The translations under genes and the position numbers were made by a program. Positions 36,271 through 44,640 of a stretch of DNA of 64,000 nucleotides are shown here, piece by piece. The stretch spans positions 3,987 to 67,986 of the forward strand of contig JANNGR010000583.1 of the NCBI GenBank assembly GCA_031403955.1, read 5' to 3'. Below the pieces are notes generated by a model. It searched no databases and was not told where the DNA came from. It saw nothing but the letters and a program-made list of their open reading frames with translations. Numbering within the stretch: position 1 is the first letter of the stretch; each line of letters begins with the position of its first letter. The DNA is from CAISIP01 sp031403955. Lineage in GTDB: Bacteria > Pseudomonadota > Gammaproteobacteria > Burkholderiales > Burkholderiaceae_C.

Positions 36271-37441
36271 ACGCGCCACGCGCATGGGAGACAAGACATT
36301 CAAGTGCATCGTGGTGCTGGTCTGCGTGATCAACCTGGCGGCCATCGGTATTGGACTGGGTGGCAGTGGCGCCGTATCCGTCGTCTGGCTGGCGGTATTG
36401 GGCGCCGCCGGGTGCGTGGGCACCCTGGCCCTGGTGCTGGCGGTGCGCGGTGGCCGGCGCCAGCTTGAAGCCGCGACTGCGTTACTGCCGCTGCATGAAC
36501 TGGAACTGGCGCGCGCGCAGGCACGCGCCGCCGAATTGCGTTTGCGCGAGGTGATCGACGTTATTCCCGCGGGTCTGGCGATCTACGACAACCAGGACCG
36601 GCTGGTCAGCTACAACCAGGAGGTGTCGCGGCAGTACCCGTACCGCGGCGAAGGCAACGTGATGGGTGAGTCCTATGAAGGCTTGATGCGCCGCGCGCTT
36701 GCCACCGGAAGTATCCCCGACGCGGTGGGACGCGAGGAAGAATGGCTGGCGCTGCGCATGGCCGGACGTGGTGCGCTGAATGGGCCGTTGCTGCGGCATA
36801 CCGACGATGGCCACTGGGTGCACTTCTATGAATCGCGTACCCCGTCGGGTTATCTGGTCATGACGCGGCTGGACATCACGCCGATGGTTGAGAAAGGACT
36901 GGCGCTGGAACGCGCCAACGAGCAATTGCTGCGCCTGTCAACGACCGACGGACTGACTGGAATAACGAACCGGCGCCGGTTTGACCAGACCTTGCAAAAC
37001 GAATGGCAACGATGTGCGCGCAACCAGTCCTGGTTGTCGTTGTTGATGATCGACATCGACCATTTCAAGCGTTACAACGAGCACTATGGCCATTTGACCG
37101 GCGACGAGTGCCTGCGCCAGGTGGCGCGGATCCTGGGGTTGTGTATCAAGCGCTCGGGAGAACTGGTGGCGCGTTACGCCGGCCAGAAATTCGCCGTTTT
37201 GTTGCCTGGCGCCGACGCGGCAGAGGCCAAGTGCCTGGCACAACGTTGCAACCACGAGATGCTGAATGCCAGAATTCCGCACGCCGACTCGCCGGTGTCG
37301 CCCTGGCTGAGTGTGAGTATCGGTGTGGCGACCATGGTGGCCGCGCCCGGCTTGTTGCCAGCCACTTTGCTGGAGCATGTCGAGCAGGCGACGGCCAAGG
37401 CAAAAAGCGCCGGGCGGGCACGCTTCGAGGTTTTCGACTGA
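36263..37441 (+). CDS. Membrane PAS-GGDEF protein with degenerate active site
   Basis: About 392 residues from ATG 36263, which overlaps the hyfI end by 8 bases. Two N-terminal transmembrane segments (about 13-33 and 40-62), a PAS-like domain (about 95-210, VIDVIPAGLAIYDNQDRLV), then a GGDEF domain: TDGLTGITNRRRFD and LLMIDIDHFKRYNE are kept, but the signature GGDEF is AGQKF and the inhibitory RxxD is RSGE. It should not make c-di-GMP; it could bind a nucleotide or partner as a sensor. Its overlap with the Ehr operon suggests cotranscription. Confidence 0.85.
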   Translation: MSERATRMGDKTFKCIVVLVCVINLAAIGIGLGGSGAVSVVWLAVLGAAGCVGTLALVLAVRGGRRQLEAATALLPLHELELARAQARAAELRLREVIDVIPAGLAIYDNQDRLVSYNQEVSRQYPYRGEGNVMGESYEGLMRRALATGSIPDAVGREEEWLALRMAGRGALNGPLLRHTDDGHWVHFYESRTPSGYLVMTRLDITPMVEKGLALERANEQLLRLSTTDGLTGITNRRRFDQTLQNEWQRCARNQSWLSLLMIDIDHFKRYNEHYGHLTGDECLRQVARILGLCIKRSGELVARYAGQKFAVLLPGADAAEAKCLAQRCNHEMLNARIPHADSPVSPWLSVSIGVATMVAAPGLLPATLLEHVEQATAKAKSAGRARFEVFD

Positions 37442-37442
37442 C

Positions 37443-37562
37443 TGTATCGAAACTTCCCACACCTACAACCGGGCCGTTGCGCAAGCCGTGTTCGCCATGG
37501 CGCCGGTATTTGCACAGCAGGCCCAACTGTTGCTTTCGAAGCTGCAGGATCGCAATGATTGA
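37443..37562 (+). pseudogene. C-terminal remnant of an HI0074-type HEPN (nucleotidyltransferase partner)
   Basis: Only about 39 codons remain, starting within the end of the GGDEF gene: CIETSHTYNRAVAQAVF matches the end of the HI0074 family (TSHTYN block of the R-x4-6-H motif, whose Arg position is not preserved). The stop overlaps the next gene's ATG by 8 bases, the usual arrangement of these toxin-antitoxin-like pairs. The first two thirds of the gene are missing, evidently lost when the GGDEF gene came to lie beside it. Confidence 0.65.
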
Positions 37563-37848
37563 CCTGTCTGAGGAGCACCTCGAGCAGGTCCGCAAGATTG
37601 TCAAGCTGCACCTGCATGACGCAGAGGTGTTTGCCTTTGGATCGCGGGTCACAGGCAAGGCCAGCAAGTTTTCGGATCTGGACCTGATGGTCAAAACCAA
37701 CGGCAGCCTGCCATGGAGGAAGCTAGCCGACTTGCGAGAATCGTTCGAAGCGTCCGACCTGCCGATCACGGTTGATGTGCTGGACTGGGGCAACTGCTCG
37801 GACGTCTTTCGCGGAATCGTCGCGCCCGAGCTGGTTCGGGTTGTCTGA
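37555..37848 (+). CDS. Minimal nucleotidyltransferase (MNT, MntA-like), orphaned
   Basis: 97 residues with the nucleotidyltransferase signature FGSRVTGKASKFSDLDL: Gly29-Ser30 and the metal-binding Asp41 and Asp43. In intact MNT-HEPN systems this enzyme adds AMP to the HEPN RNase and silences it. Here the HEPN partner is only a fragment, so the gene is probably a harmless leftover or has another target. Confidence 0.85.
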   Translation: MIDLSEEHLEQVRKIVKLHLHDAEVFAFGSRVTGKASKFSDLDLMVKTNGSLPWRKLADLRESFEASDLPITVDVLDWGNCSDVFRGIVAPELVRVV

Positions 37849-37929
37849 GCCAGTGACCCGACATGCCGGCGTGGCGCAAGGCGCGGGTGCCAGCCGTCAA
37901 GCCTATTTGGGGACGTCGTCATGTGAACG

Positions 37930-37953
37930 TGCCGCACTGCGCGCAGTGCGGCA
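37930..37953. terminator. 24-base perfect palindrome between convergent genes
   Basis: TGCCGCACTGCG is followed immediately by its own reverse complement. It lies between the MNT gene (+) and metG (-), 17 bases past the metG stop, so it can form a strong hairpin in both transcripts. No clear U-tract, so termination is likely but not certain. Confidence 0.5.
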
Positions 37954-37969
37954 TTGCCGCAACGGACTG

Positions 37970-40108
37970 TCAACGCACCCGCATACCGGGCTGTGCCCCA
38001 ATGGAAGGCTCCAGCACATGGATGCCGGGTTGGGCCTTTTCGTCAGCATGGCTGGCCGCCAGCACCATGCCTTCGCTGACGCCAAACTTCATCTTGCGCG
38101 GCGCCAGGTTGGCGACCATGACCGTCAACTTACCGACCAAATTTTCGGGCTTGTAGGCGCCGGCGATACCGCTGAAAACGTTTCTGGTTTTTCCCTCGCC
38201 GGTGTCGAGGGTCAGGCGCAGCAGTTTGGTGCTGCCTTCGACGGCCTCGCAGTTGACTATTTTGGCGATGCGCAGGTCGATCTTCGCGAAGTCGTCGATG
38301 GTGATGGTGGGGGCGATGGCTTCGCCGCCGGGTACCAGATTCTCAGTCTCTGCTTGCGCCGGGGCTTCAAAAAGGGATTCGAGTTGCTTGGGGTCGACGC
38401 GTTGCATCAGGTGCCGGTAGTGCCCGATTTTGTGACCGGGTGGAAAACTCTTCGCGGCGTCCGGGAAGAGCAGCGGAGCAACACCAAGAAACCGTTCCGC
38501 TTGTTCGGCCAAAGACGGCAGGATTGGCTTCAGATAAATCGTCAGCAACCGGAAACACTCGATCACGGCAGAGCAAACCATGTGGAGCTTTGCGCGAGCC
38601 TCGGGCTGTTTCGCCAGCTCCCAAGGCTTGAACGCGTCATACATGGTGTTGACAAGATCCGCTAGCTGCATTACCTTGCGCACGGCCTTGGCAAACTCGC
38701 GCGCTTCATAAAGCGCTTCTATCTCCTTGCTCTGGGCGCGAACAAAAGCCGTTACATCCGCCGGAGCACCCGGGCCGGCATGTTTTGCGGCGTCGAAGAC
38801 CATCGACTCGGTCATCCCGGAGGCGCTCAGAAATTGAACGCCACCCATGCCCACTTCACCATTGAATATCCTGCCAATAAAGCTGGCCGCGCGGCTCGCG
38901 ATATTCACATACTTGCCAATCAGGTCGCTGTTGACGCGGGCCATGAAATCTTCCGGGCTGAATTCGATGTCTTCATTGCGTGACGACAACTTCGCCGCGA
39001 TGTAGTAACGCAACCACTCCGGGTTCATGCCCAGACTCAGGTACTTGAGCGGGTCCAGTCCGGTGCCGCGGCTCTTGCTCATCTTCTCGCTATCGACTGT
39101 CAAAAATCCGTGCACGAAAATCGCGCTGGGTGTCTTGCGGCCGCTGAAATGCAGCATGGCGGGCCAGAACAGGGTGTGAAAAGTGATGATGTCCTTGCCG
39201 ATGAAGTGGACCTGCTCTACCGCCGGGTCGGCCATGAAGGCGTCGAACTGAGCCGCGCCTTGGGCCGCTCCGCTGATCTTGACGAAGCGGTTTTTCAGCG
39301 CCGCGAGGTAACCAATCGGCGCGTCCAGCCAGACATAAAAATACTTGCCCGGCGCGTCGGGGATTTGTATGCCGAAGTAGGGTGCGTCGCGGCTAATGTC
39401 CCAGTCGCCCAGGTCGCGTTTGCCGGCTTCATCGGGTGTTAGCCATTCCTTGATCTTGTTGTAGACCTCGCTTTGCAAGCGCCCGCTGGTGCGGGTCCAC
39501 TGCTCCAGAAACGCCACGCAGCGTGGGTCGGACAGGCTGAAGAAATAATGTTCCGAGTCACGCAGCACCGGCGTCACGCCGCTCAGCGCGGAATATGGGT
39601 TTTTCAGTTCGGTCGGGCTGTAGACGGCGCCACACACCTCGCAGTTATCACCGTACTGGTCCTTGGCGCCGCACTTGGGGCATTCGCCCTTGATGAAGCG
39701 GTCAGGCAGGAACATGTTTTTTTGCGGGTCGAAGAACTGTTTAATCACGCGCGAACTGATCAGACCGGCGCTTTTCAGGTCGAGGTAAATCTTCTGCGCC
39801 AGTTCATGGTTCTCTGGCGCATCGGTCGAATGCCAATTGTCGAAACTGATGTGAAAGCCATCCAGATACGGCTTGCGGCCGGCCGCGATGTCGGCCACAA
39901 ACTGCTGCGGCGTCTTGCCGGCCTTTTCGGCGGCGATCATGATGGGTGCGCCGTGCGCGTCGTCGGCGCAGACAAAATGCACTTCATGGCCCAGCATCCT
40001 CTGGAACCGCACCCAGATATCAGCCTGGATGTATTCCATGATGTGGCCGATGTGGAAGTTGCCGTTGGCGTACGGCAAGGCGGTGGTGACGAAGAGTTGG
40101 CGTGGCAT
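37970..40108 (-). CDS. metG: Methionyl-tRNA synthetase
   Basis: 712 residues: HIGH-type GNFHIGHIMEY near the N-terminus, a zinc-binding insert with two CxxC pairs (CPKC and CEVC), KMSKS in DSEKMSKSRGTG, and a C-terminal EMAP/Trbp111-like dimerisation OB domain from about residue 610 (IDLRIAKIVNCEAVEGSTKL). Charges initiator and elongator tRNA-Met. Confidence 0.97.
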   Translation of the reverse strand: MPRQLFVTTALPYANGNFHIGHIMEYIQADIWVRFQRMLGHEVHFVCADDAHGAPIMIAAEKAGKTPQQFVADIAAGRKPYLDGFHISFDNWHSTDAPENHELAQKIYLDLKSAGLISSRVIKQFFDPQKNMFLPDRFIKGECPKCGAKDQYGDNCEVCGAVYSPTELKNPYSALSGVTPVLRDSEHYFFSLSDPRCVAFLEQWTRTSGRLQSEVYNKIKEWLTPDEAGKRDLGDWDISRDAPYFGIQIPDAPGKYFYVWLDAPIGYLAALKNRFVKISGAAQGAAQFDAFMADPAVEQVHFIGKDIITFHTLFWPAMLHFSGRKTPSAIFVHGFLTVDSEKMSKSRGTGLDPLKYLSLGMNPEWLRYYIAAKLSSRNEDIEFSPEDFMARVNSDLIGKYVNIASRAASFIGRIFNGEVGMGGVQFLSASGMTESMVFDAAKHAGPGAPADVTAFVRAQSKEIEALYEAREFAKAVRKVMQLADLVNTMYDAFKPWELAKQPEARAKLHMVCSAVIECFRLLTIYLKPILPSLAEQAERFLGVAPLLFPDAAKSFPPGHKIGHYRHLMQRVDPKQLESLFEAPAQAETENLVPGGEAIAPTITIDDFAKIDLRIAKIVNCEAVEGSTKLLRLTLDTGEGKTRNVFSGIAGAYKPENLVGKLTVMVANLAPRKMKFGVSEGMVLAASHADEKAQPGIHVLEPSIGAQPGMRVR

Positions 40109-40177
40109 CGGACAAGCGCGGTTGAATGCGGCCGGGACTGGCCGAAGCGCCTGATTCTAGTCGGCCCAAAAAGCGCG

Positions 40178-41488
40178 TTAACGCACCCGCAACGGATCGC
40201 GGCGCCGCTCGACCAGGGGTTTTGCGCCGAAGCGCTCATCCGGCGCGGTCGCTGGCGCGCTGGCGTCGCACCAACCAAAAAAAGCGCAAATCTCCGCACG
40301 TTGGCGCAGCGCGTCGGCATGCCCCAGCGCCATCAGTTCCTGTGTGAAGGCGGGCTCGAACAGCAGGTAACTCGCCAACACGGCACCTTTCACGTCCGCC
40401 TTGTCCGATGTCACGCCGACACCACCGAGCAGGCTACGCACCGCGCGTGGCAGGTCACGCACGTGGCGTGCGGCTATCGCATCGATTCGTTGTGAGGGTG
40501 CAATCAGCAGCAGGTCGATGGCTCGCAAGCCGCTGCCCTGGCGCGCCTCGGGTGGCACCAGCGTTATGGTGTGGTTGATGCGGCGCACGCGTTCTACATC
40601 CACCGCCAGCGCATCGAGAAAAATATTCGACAAGGTGTGCCCGGCAATCTGGGCCAAGGACGGGTAGGTGTTGGGCGGTGCCAATCGCCCATCGATTCTG
40701 GGCTCGTGCATGCGCCCGGCGCCCACCACCAGGATACGCTGCGCCCCCAAATGGATCGCCGCCGCTACCGGCGCCGACTGGCGCATGGAACCGTCGCCAA
40801 AATACTCGGTACGCCCGTCGATTTGCAGCGCCGCGGCCGGAAAAACAAATGGAATCGCCGATGACGCCAGCAGGTGCTGGTGCGTTATCCGGTCGCGCAC
40901 GGCGAAGCGTTGTGAGCGCACCCAGGGCGTAAGCCCGGCGGCCCCTTCAAAGAAGGTCACATGCTCGCCCGAGCTGTAACTCGATGCGGTCACCGCCAAT
41001 GCGTGCACATGGCCCAGGCGAATCAGCTCGGGCAGGCGTTCCAGCGGCACCATGGAATGCAGCAAATCATGCAGCGGTGCGTTGTCCAGCAACGAACGCG
41101 GTTTGAGCCGGTGCCACTTGGCCAGCAGCCAACCTAGCGACAACAAGGTCAGCCAAGTGGCGCCGGTACGCAATATGCCCAGTGAATCGGCCCGGTATAC
41201 CTGGTGCGCATGAAAATGTCTCCATACCTCTGCCATGCGTCGCACGGCGGCATCGAAGTCATCGGCGGCGGCATCGAAGTCATCGGCGGCGCAGGCCAGC
41301 GCCGACGCATTGATGGCCCCGGCCGAGGTGCCGGTGATGATTGGAAACGGATTGGGTTCCCCCAGTGTGGCGCACGTTTTGCGAATATCGGCCACCGCCT
41401 CCAGCACGCCCACTTGATAGGCCGCACGTGCTCCACCGCCAGTCAGCAGGAGTCCGGTTTTTGGCAGGTTCTGGTCGATGCTTGGCAT
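40178..41488 (-). CDS. Patatin-like phospholipase
   Basis: About 436 residues. Patatin hallmarks: oxyanion GGGARAAYQ, nucleophile Ser in GTSAGAIN (GxSxG) and the catalytic Asp in YFGDGSMRQSAPV. Predicted lipid acyl hydrolase; a C-terminal part after about 330 is not patatin. ATG 41488 (MPSIDQNLPKTG) is preferred over 41524. A perfect 21-base tandem duplication adds ADDFDAA twice near residues 70-84. Divergent from apbC. Confidence 0.88.
   Translation of the reverse strand: MPSIDQNLPKTGLLLTGGGARAAYQVGVLEAVADIRKTCATLGEPNPFPIITGTSAGAINASALACAADDFDAAADDFDAAVRRMAEVWRHFHAHQVYRADSLGILRTGATWLTLLSLGWLLAKWHRLKPRSLLDNAPLHDLLHSMVPLERLPELIRLGHVHALAVTASSYSSGEHVTFFEGAAGLTPWVRSQRFAVRDRITHQHLLASSAIPFVFPAAALQIDGRTEYFGDGSMRQSAPVAAAIHLGAQRILVVGAGRMHEPRIDGRLAPPNTYPSLAQIAGHTLSNIFLDALAVDVERVRRINHTITLVPPEARQGSGLRAIDLLLIAPSQRIDAIAARHVRDLPRAVRSLLGGVGVTSDKADVKGAVLASYLLFEPAFTQELMALGHADALRQRAEICAFFGWCDASAPATAPDERFGAKPLVERRRDPLRVR
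41246..41287. repeat. Two perfect 21-base tandem copies inside the patatin gene
   Basis: The unit ggcggcatcgaagtcatcgg(c) occurs twice back to back with a third partial copy beginning. Being a multiple of 3 it keeps the frame and inserts a repeated ADDFDAA, likely by replication slippage. Confidence 0.9.
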
Positions 41489-41564
41489 CGAAGCATTATC
41501 GATTGGCCCGCGCGAACCGGGCACAAACAGCCTTCGCTAGACTACATGCCTCTAGGAGTAATTA

Positions 41565-42656
41565 ATGGCAGTTTCAGAACAAGGTTTGATGGATGCGCTC
41601 AAGTCTGTCGTCGATCCAAATACCGGACGCGACTTTGTGTCAACGCGCGCCATCAGAAACCTGAGCGTGCTGGAGGGCGACGTGGCTTTTGACGTCGAGT
41701 TGGGATACCCGGCCAAAAGCCAGATTGCGGGCTTTCGCAAAGCCCTGGTGGCTGCCGCCAAATCGGTTGCCGGGGTCGAGAATGTCTCGGTCAACGTCAG
41801 CATGAAAATCATCCCGCACTCGGTGCAACGCGGCGTGCAGTTGATGCCCAACATCAAGAATATCGTTGCCGTTGCGTCCGGCAAGGGCGGCGTGGGTAAA
41901 AGCACGATGGCGGTGAACCTGGCCTTGGCGCTGGCGGCGGAAGGCGCGAGTGTGGGGGTGCTGGACGCCGACATCTATGGCCCCAGTGTTCCGATGATGC
42001 TGGGCATCAGCGGCAAGCCCGACAGCGCCGACGGCAAAAGCATGGAGCCAATGGAGAACTACGGTGTGCAGGTAATGTCGATCGGGTTCCTGGTGGCGCA
42101 GGACGAGGCCATGATCTGGCGCGGCCCGATGGCGACGCAGGCGCTGGAGCAGTTGCTGCGCCAGACCAACTGGAAGGACCTGGACTACCTGATTGTCGAC
42201 ATGCCGCCCGGTACCGGAGACATACAGCTGACCATGAGCCAGCGGGTGCCGATGACCGGCGCCATCATCGTCACGACGCCGCAGGACATAGCCTTGCTGG
42301 ACGTGAAAAAAGGCATCAAGATGTTCGAGAAGGTGGGCGTGCCGATTCTGGGCATCGTGGAAAACATGGCGGTGCATGTTTGCAGCCAGTGTGGCCACCA
42401 GGAACATATTTTTGGCGCGGATGGCGGCAAGAAAATGGCGGCCGAGTACGGTATGGATTACCTGGGCGCCTTGCCGCTCGACATGCAAATCCGCCTTCAG
42501 GCCGATAACGGCCATCCGACGGTGGTCGCCGACCCGGATGGCGAAGTGGCGGCCATCTACAAGGCCGTAGCGCGGCAGATCGCGGTGTCGATAGCCGCCA
42601 AGAACAAGGACTTTTCGTCGAAGTTCCCGTCCATCAAGATTTCGAAGGAAACTTGA
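41565..42656 (+). CDS. apbC: Mrp/ApbC-family iron-sulfur carrier ATPase
   Basis: 363 residues: N-terminal MIP18/DUF59-like domain (1-90), then a P-loop ATPase with deviant Walker A ASGKGGVGKST, DADIYGPSVPMML, and the two cluster-binding cysteines CSQCGHQ. It assembles and hands over [4Fe-4S] clusters, relevant to the many FeS proteins of the neighbouring formate dehydrogenase. It lies between metG/patatin (opposite strand) and the repeat region before the OFA gene. Confidence 0.93.
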   Translation: MAVSEQGLMDALKSVVDPNTGRDFVSTRAIRNLSVLEGDVAFDVELGYPAKSQIAGFRKALVAAAKSVAGVENVSVNVSMKIIPHSVQRGVQLMPNIKNIVAVASGKGGVGKSTMAVNLALALAAEGASVGVLDADIYGPSVPMMLGISGKPDSADGKSMEPMENYGVQVMSIGFLVAQDEAMIWRGPMATQALEQLLRQTNWKDLDYLIVDMPPGTGDIQLTMSQRVPMTGAIIVTTPQDIALLDVKKGIKMFEKVGVPILGIVENMAVHVCSQCGHQEHIFGADGGKKMAAEYGMDYLGALPLDMQIRLQADNGHPTVVADPDGEVAAIYKAVARQIAVSIAAKNKDFSSKFPSIKISKET

Positions 42657-42667
42657 GCAGCCGAAAT

Positions 42668-42785
42668 CCTGAAACCTGGTGGGACAGACCGCAGCCACAC
42701 GCAGTGGGCAAGCTCTGTCCCCAAAGCCTGAGACCTTGTGGGACAGACCGCAGCCACACGCAGTGGGCAAGCTCTGTCCCCAACA
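42668..42785. repeat. Two tandem 59-base palindromic repeats
   Basis: Copy 1 (42668-42726) and copy 2 (42727-42785) agree at all but a few bases. Each contains gggacaga ... tctgtccc as outer arms and ccac-acgca-gtgg as a small inner hairpin, so each can fold as a two-level stem-loop. The form is REP-like; the first copy begins 12 bases after the apbC stop. Confidence 0.85.
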
Positions 42786-42792
42786 CTTCGTC

Positions 42793-42848
42793 GGATGTTG
42801 GATGTTGGATGTCAGAAGTCAGATGTCAGATGCCGGATGTCGGATTGT
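42793..42848. repeat. Degenerate heptanucleotide array (ggatgtt-type, 8 units)
   Basis: Eight consecutive 7-base units: ggatgtt, ggatgtt, ggatgtc, agaagtc, agatgtc, agatgcc, ggatgtc, ggattgt. A slippage-prone microsatellite directly after the tandem palindromes and about 100 bases before the OFA carrier start. Confidence 0.85.
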
Positions 42849-42947
42849 TGAATTGCCCAACGCCCCAGTCCAATTGGACTGCAACCTGACGCTCGGTCAT
42901 ACTGCGCCCACCCCTTGAACCAACAAGGCGATAACCACGAGAAACTG

Positions 42948-44579
42948 ATGTCAGGGTTTCTGGACAAGGAACGTACGATTGCCGGGCCCGGTTTCAATCG
43001 CTGGTTGGTCCCGCCTGCCGCCTTGGCGATTCATTTGTGCATCGGCATGGCGTATGGTTTTTCCGTGTTCTGGTTGCCGCTGTCCAGGGCGCTGGGCAAA
43101 ACGCAACCGATCGACTGTGGCCCGGATTCCGGTTTCTTCGCCGAACTGTTCACCACCAGCTGCGACTGGAAGATTTCGACGTTGGGTTGGATGTACACGC
43201 TGTTTTTTGTGCTGCTGGGCTCAAGCGCGGCAATTTGGGGCCGCTGGCTGGAACGTGTCGGACCACGCAAGGCGGGCGTGGTGTCGGCGTTGTGCTGGTG
43301 TGGTGGCATGTTGATATCGGCGTTGGGCGTCTACCTGCACCAGTTCTGGATCATGGCGCTGGGCTCGGGCGTGATTGGCGGCATCGGACTTGGACTGGGC
43401 TATATATCACCGGTGTCCACGTTAATCAAATGGTTTCCCGACCGCCGGGGCATGGCTACCGGCATGGCGATCATGGGCTTTGGCGGCGGCGCGATGATCG
43501 GCTCGCCCCTGGCCGCCGATTTGATGCAGTATTTCGCCACTCCCAACGACGTCGGTGTGGTGCCAACCTTTGTTGTGATGGCGCTGGTGTACTTCGTCTT
43601 CATGCTGGCCGGTGCGCTCGGTTACCGGGTACCCGAGACCGGCTGGAAGCCCGCAAACTGGACGCCGCCACCGGCGCATGCGCGCAACGCCATGATCACA
43701 CAGCGCCACGTGCACGTCGCCAAGGTCTGGGCGATACCGCAGTTCTGGCTGCTCTGGATGGTGCTGTGCATGAATGTCAGCGCCGGCATCGGTGTCATCG
43801 GCATGGCCTCGCCGATGCTCCAGGAGGTGTTTGGTGGTTCGCTTATCGGCGTTGACCGGAAATATGACGAACTCAACCCGGCGCAACTGGCGGCGATTGC
43901 CAGCGTGGCAGCGGGTTTTACCGCGTTATTGAGTTTGTTCAATATTGGCGGGCGTTTTTTCTGGGCCAGCCTGTCCGATCTGCTTGGCCGCAAGATTACT
44001 TACGTGGTGTTTTTTGTGCTCGGTGGTGTGTTGTATTTGAGTGTTCCGGGCAGCGCGGCGGCGGGCAGCGTGGTGTGGTTTGTGGTTGCGTTTTGTGTCA
44101 TCCTGAGTATGTACGGCGGCGGCTTCGCAACCGTGCCGGCTTATCTGGCGGATTTGTTTGGCACGCAGATGGTGGGCGCCATTCATGGCCGGCTGCTCAC
44201 GGCATGGGCCACCGCCGGTGTGCTGGGGCCAGTGGTGGTGAATTACATGCGTGAGTACCAGATCGGCCTGGGTCTGCCGCGTGAACAGGTGTACAACCAG
44301 ACCATGACGATACTCGCTGGTATGCTGGCGGTGGGCCTGGTGTGCAACCTGATGGTGCGCCCGTTGGCCGGCAAATGGTTCATGACCGACGCCGAGCTGG
44401 CGGATGAAAAACTGCTGGCGCACGAAAAAGCGGCGGCTGGCGTGCCGGTGCCTGGCGACGGTGGCGGCGCTGCTGCCGTGAGCCCGGTGCTGGTGGTGCT
44501 GGCCTGGGCCGCGGTCGGTTTTCCCTTGGCTTGGGGGGTGTACCGCACATCGCAAAGTGTCGCAAAATTCTTTAGCTGA
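42948..44579 (+). CDS. OFA-family MFS carrier (oxalate/formate antiporter type) with fused small-subunit tail
   Basis: About 543 residues from ATG 42948 (MSGFLDKERTI); an in-frame TTG at 42915 is possible. Twelve transmembrane helices with OFA blocks: AYGFSVFWLPLSRALG, GLGLGYISPVSTLIKWFPDRRGMATG and NIGGRFFWASLSDLLGRK. After the MFS core and a Gly/Ala-rich linker, residues about 510-535 (SPVLVVLAWAAVGFPLAWGV) form an extra helix resembling the separate 'MFS transporter small subunit' found behind similar carriers. Position directly before formate dehydrogenase genes suggests formate or oxalate transport. Confidence 0.85.
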   Translation: MSGFLDKERTIAGPGFNRWLVPPAALAIHLCIGMAYGFSVFWLPLSRALGKTQPIDCGPDSGFFAELFTTSCDWKISTLGWMYTLFFVLLGSSAAIWGRWLERVGPRKAGVVSALCWCGGMLISALGVYLHQFWIMALGSGVIGGIGLGLGYISPVSTLIKWFPDRRGMATGMAIMGFGGGAMIGSPLAADLMQYFATPNDVGVVPTFVVMALVYFVFMLAGALGYRVPETGWKPANWTPPPAHARNAMITQRHVHVAKVWAIPQFWLLWMVLCMNVSAGIGVIGMASPMLQEVFGGSLIGVDRKYDELNPAQLAAIASVAAGFTALLSLFNIGGRFFWASLSDLLGRKITYVVFFVLGGVLYLSVPGSAAAGSVVWFVVAFCVILSMYGGGFATVPAYLADLFGTQMVGAIHGRLLTAWATAGVLGPVVVNYMREYQIGLGLPREQVYNQTMTILAGMLAVGLVCNLMVRPLAGKWFMTDAELADEKLLAHEKAAAGVPVPGDGGGAAAVSPVLVVLAWAAVGFPLAWGVYRTSQSVAKFFS

Positions 44580-44640
44580 AAATCCTTCCTGAGCCATTCC
44601 AGCCGTAGCGCGATTGTTGCGCGTCGGCGGCCTAAAAGAT

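Noticed and set aside
42793..42848. Heptamer array as a CRISPR
   Set aside because: Units are 7 bases with no spacers; it is a simple microsatellite.
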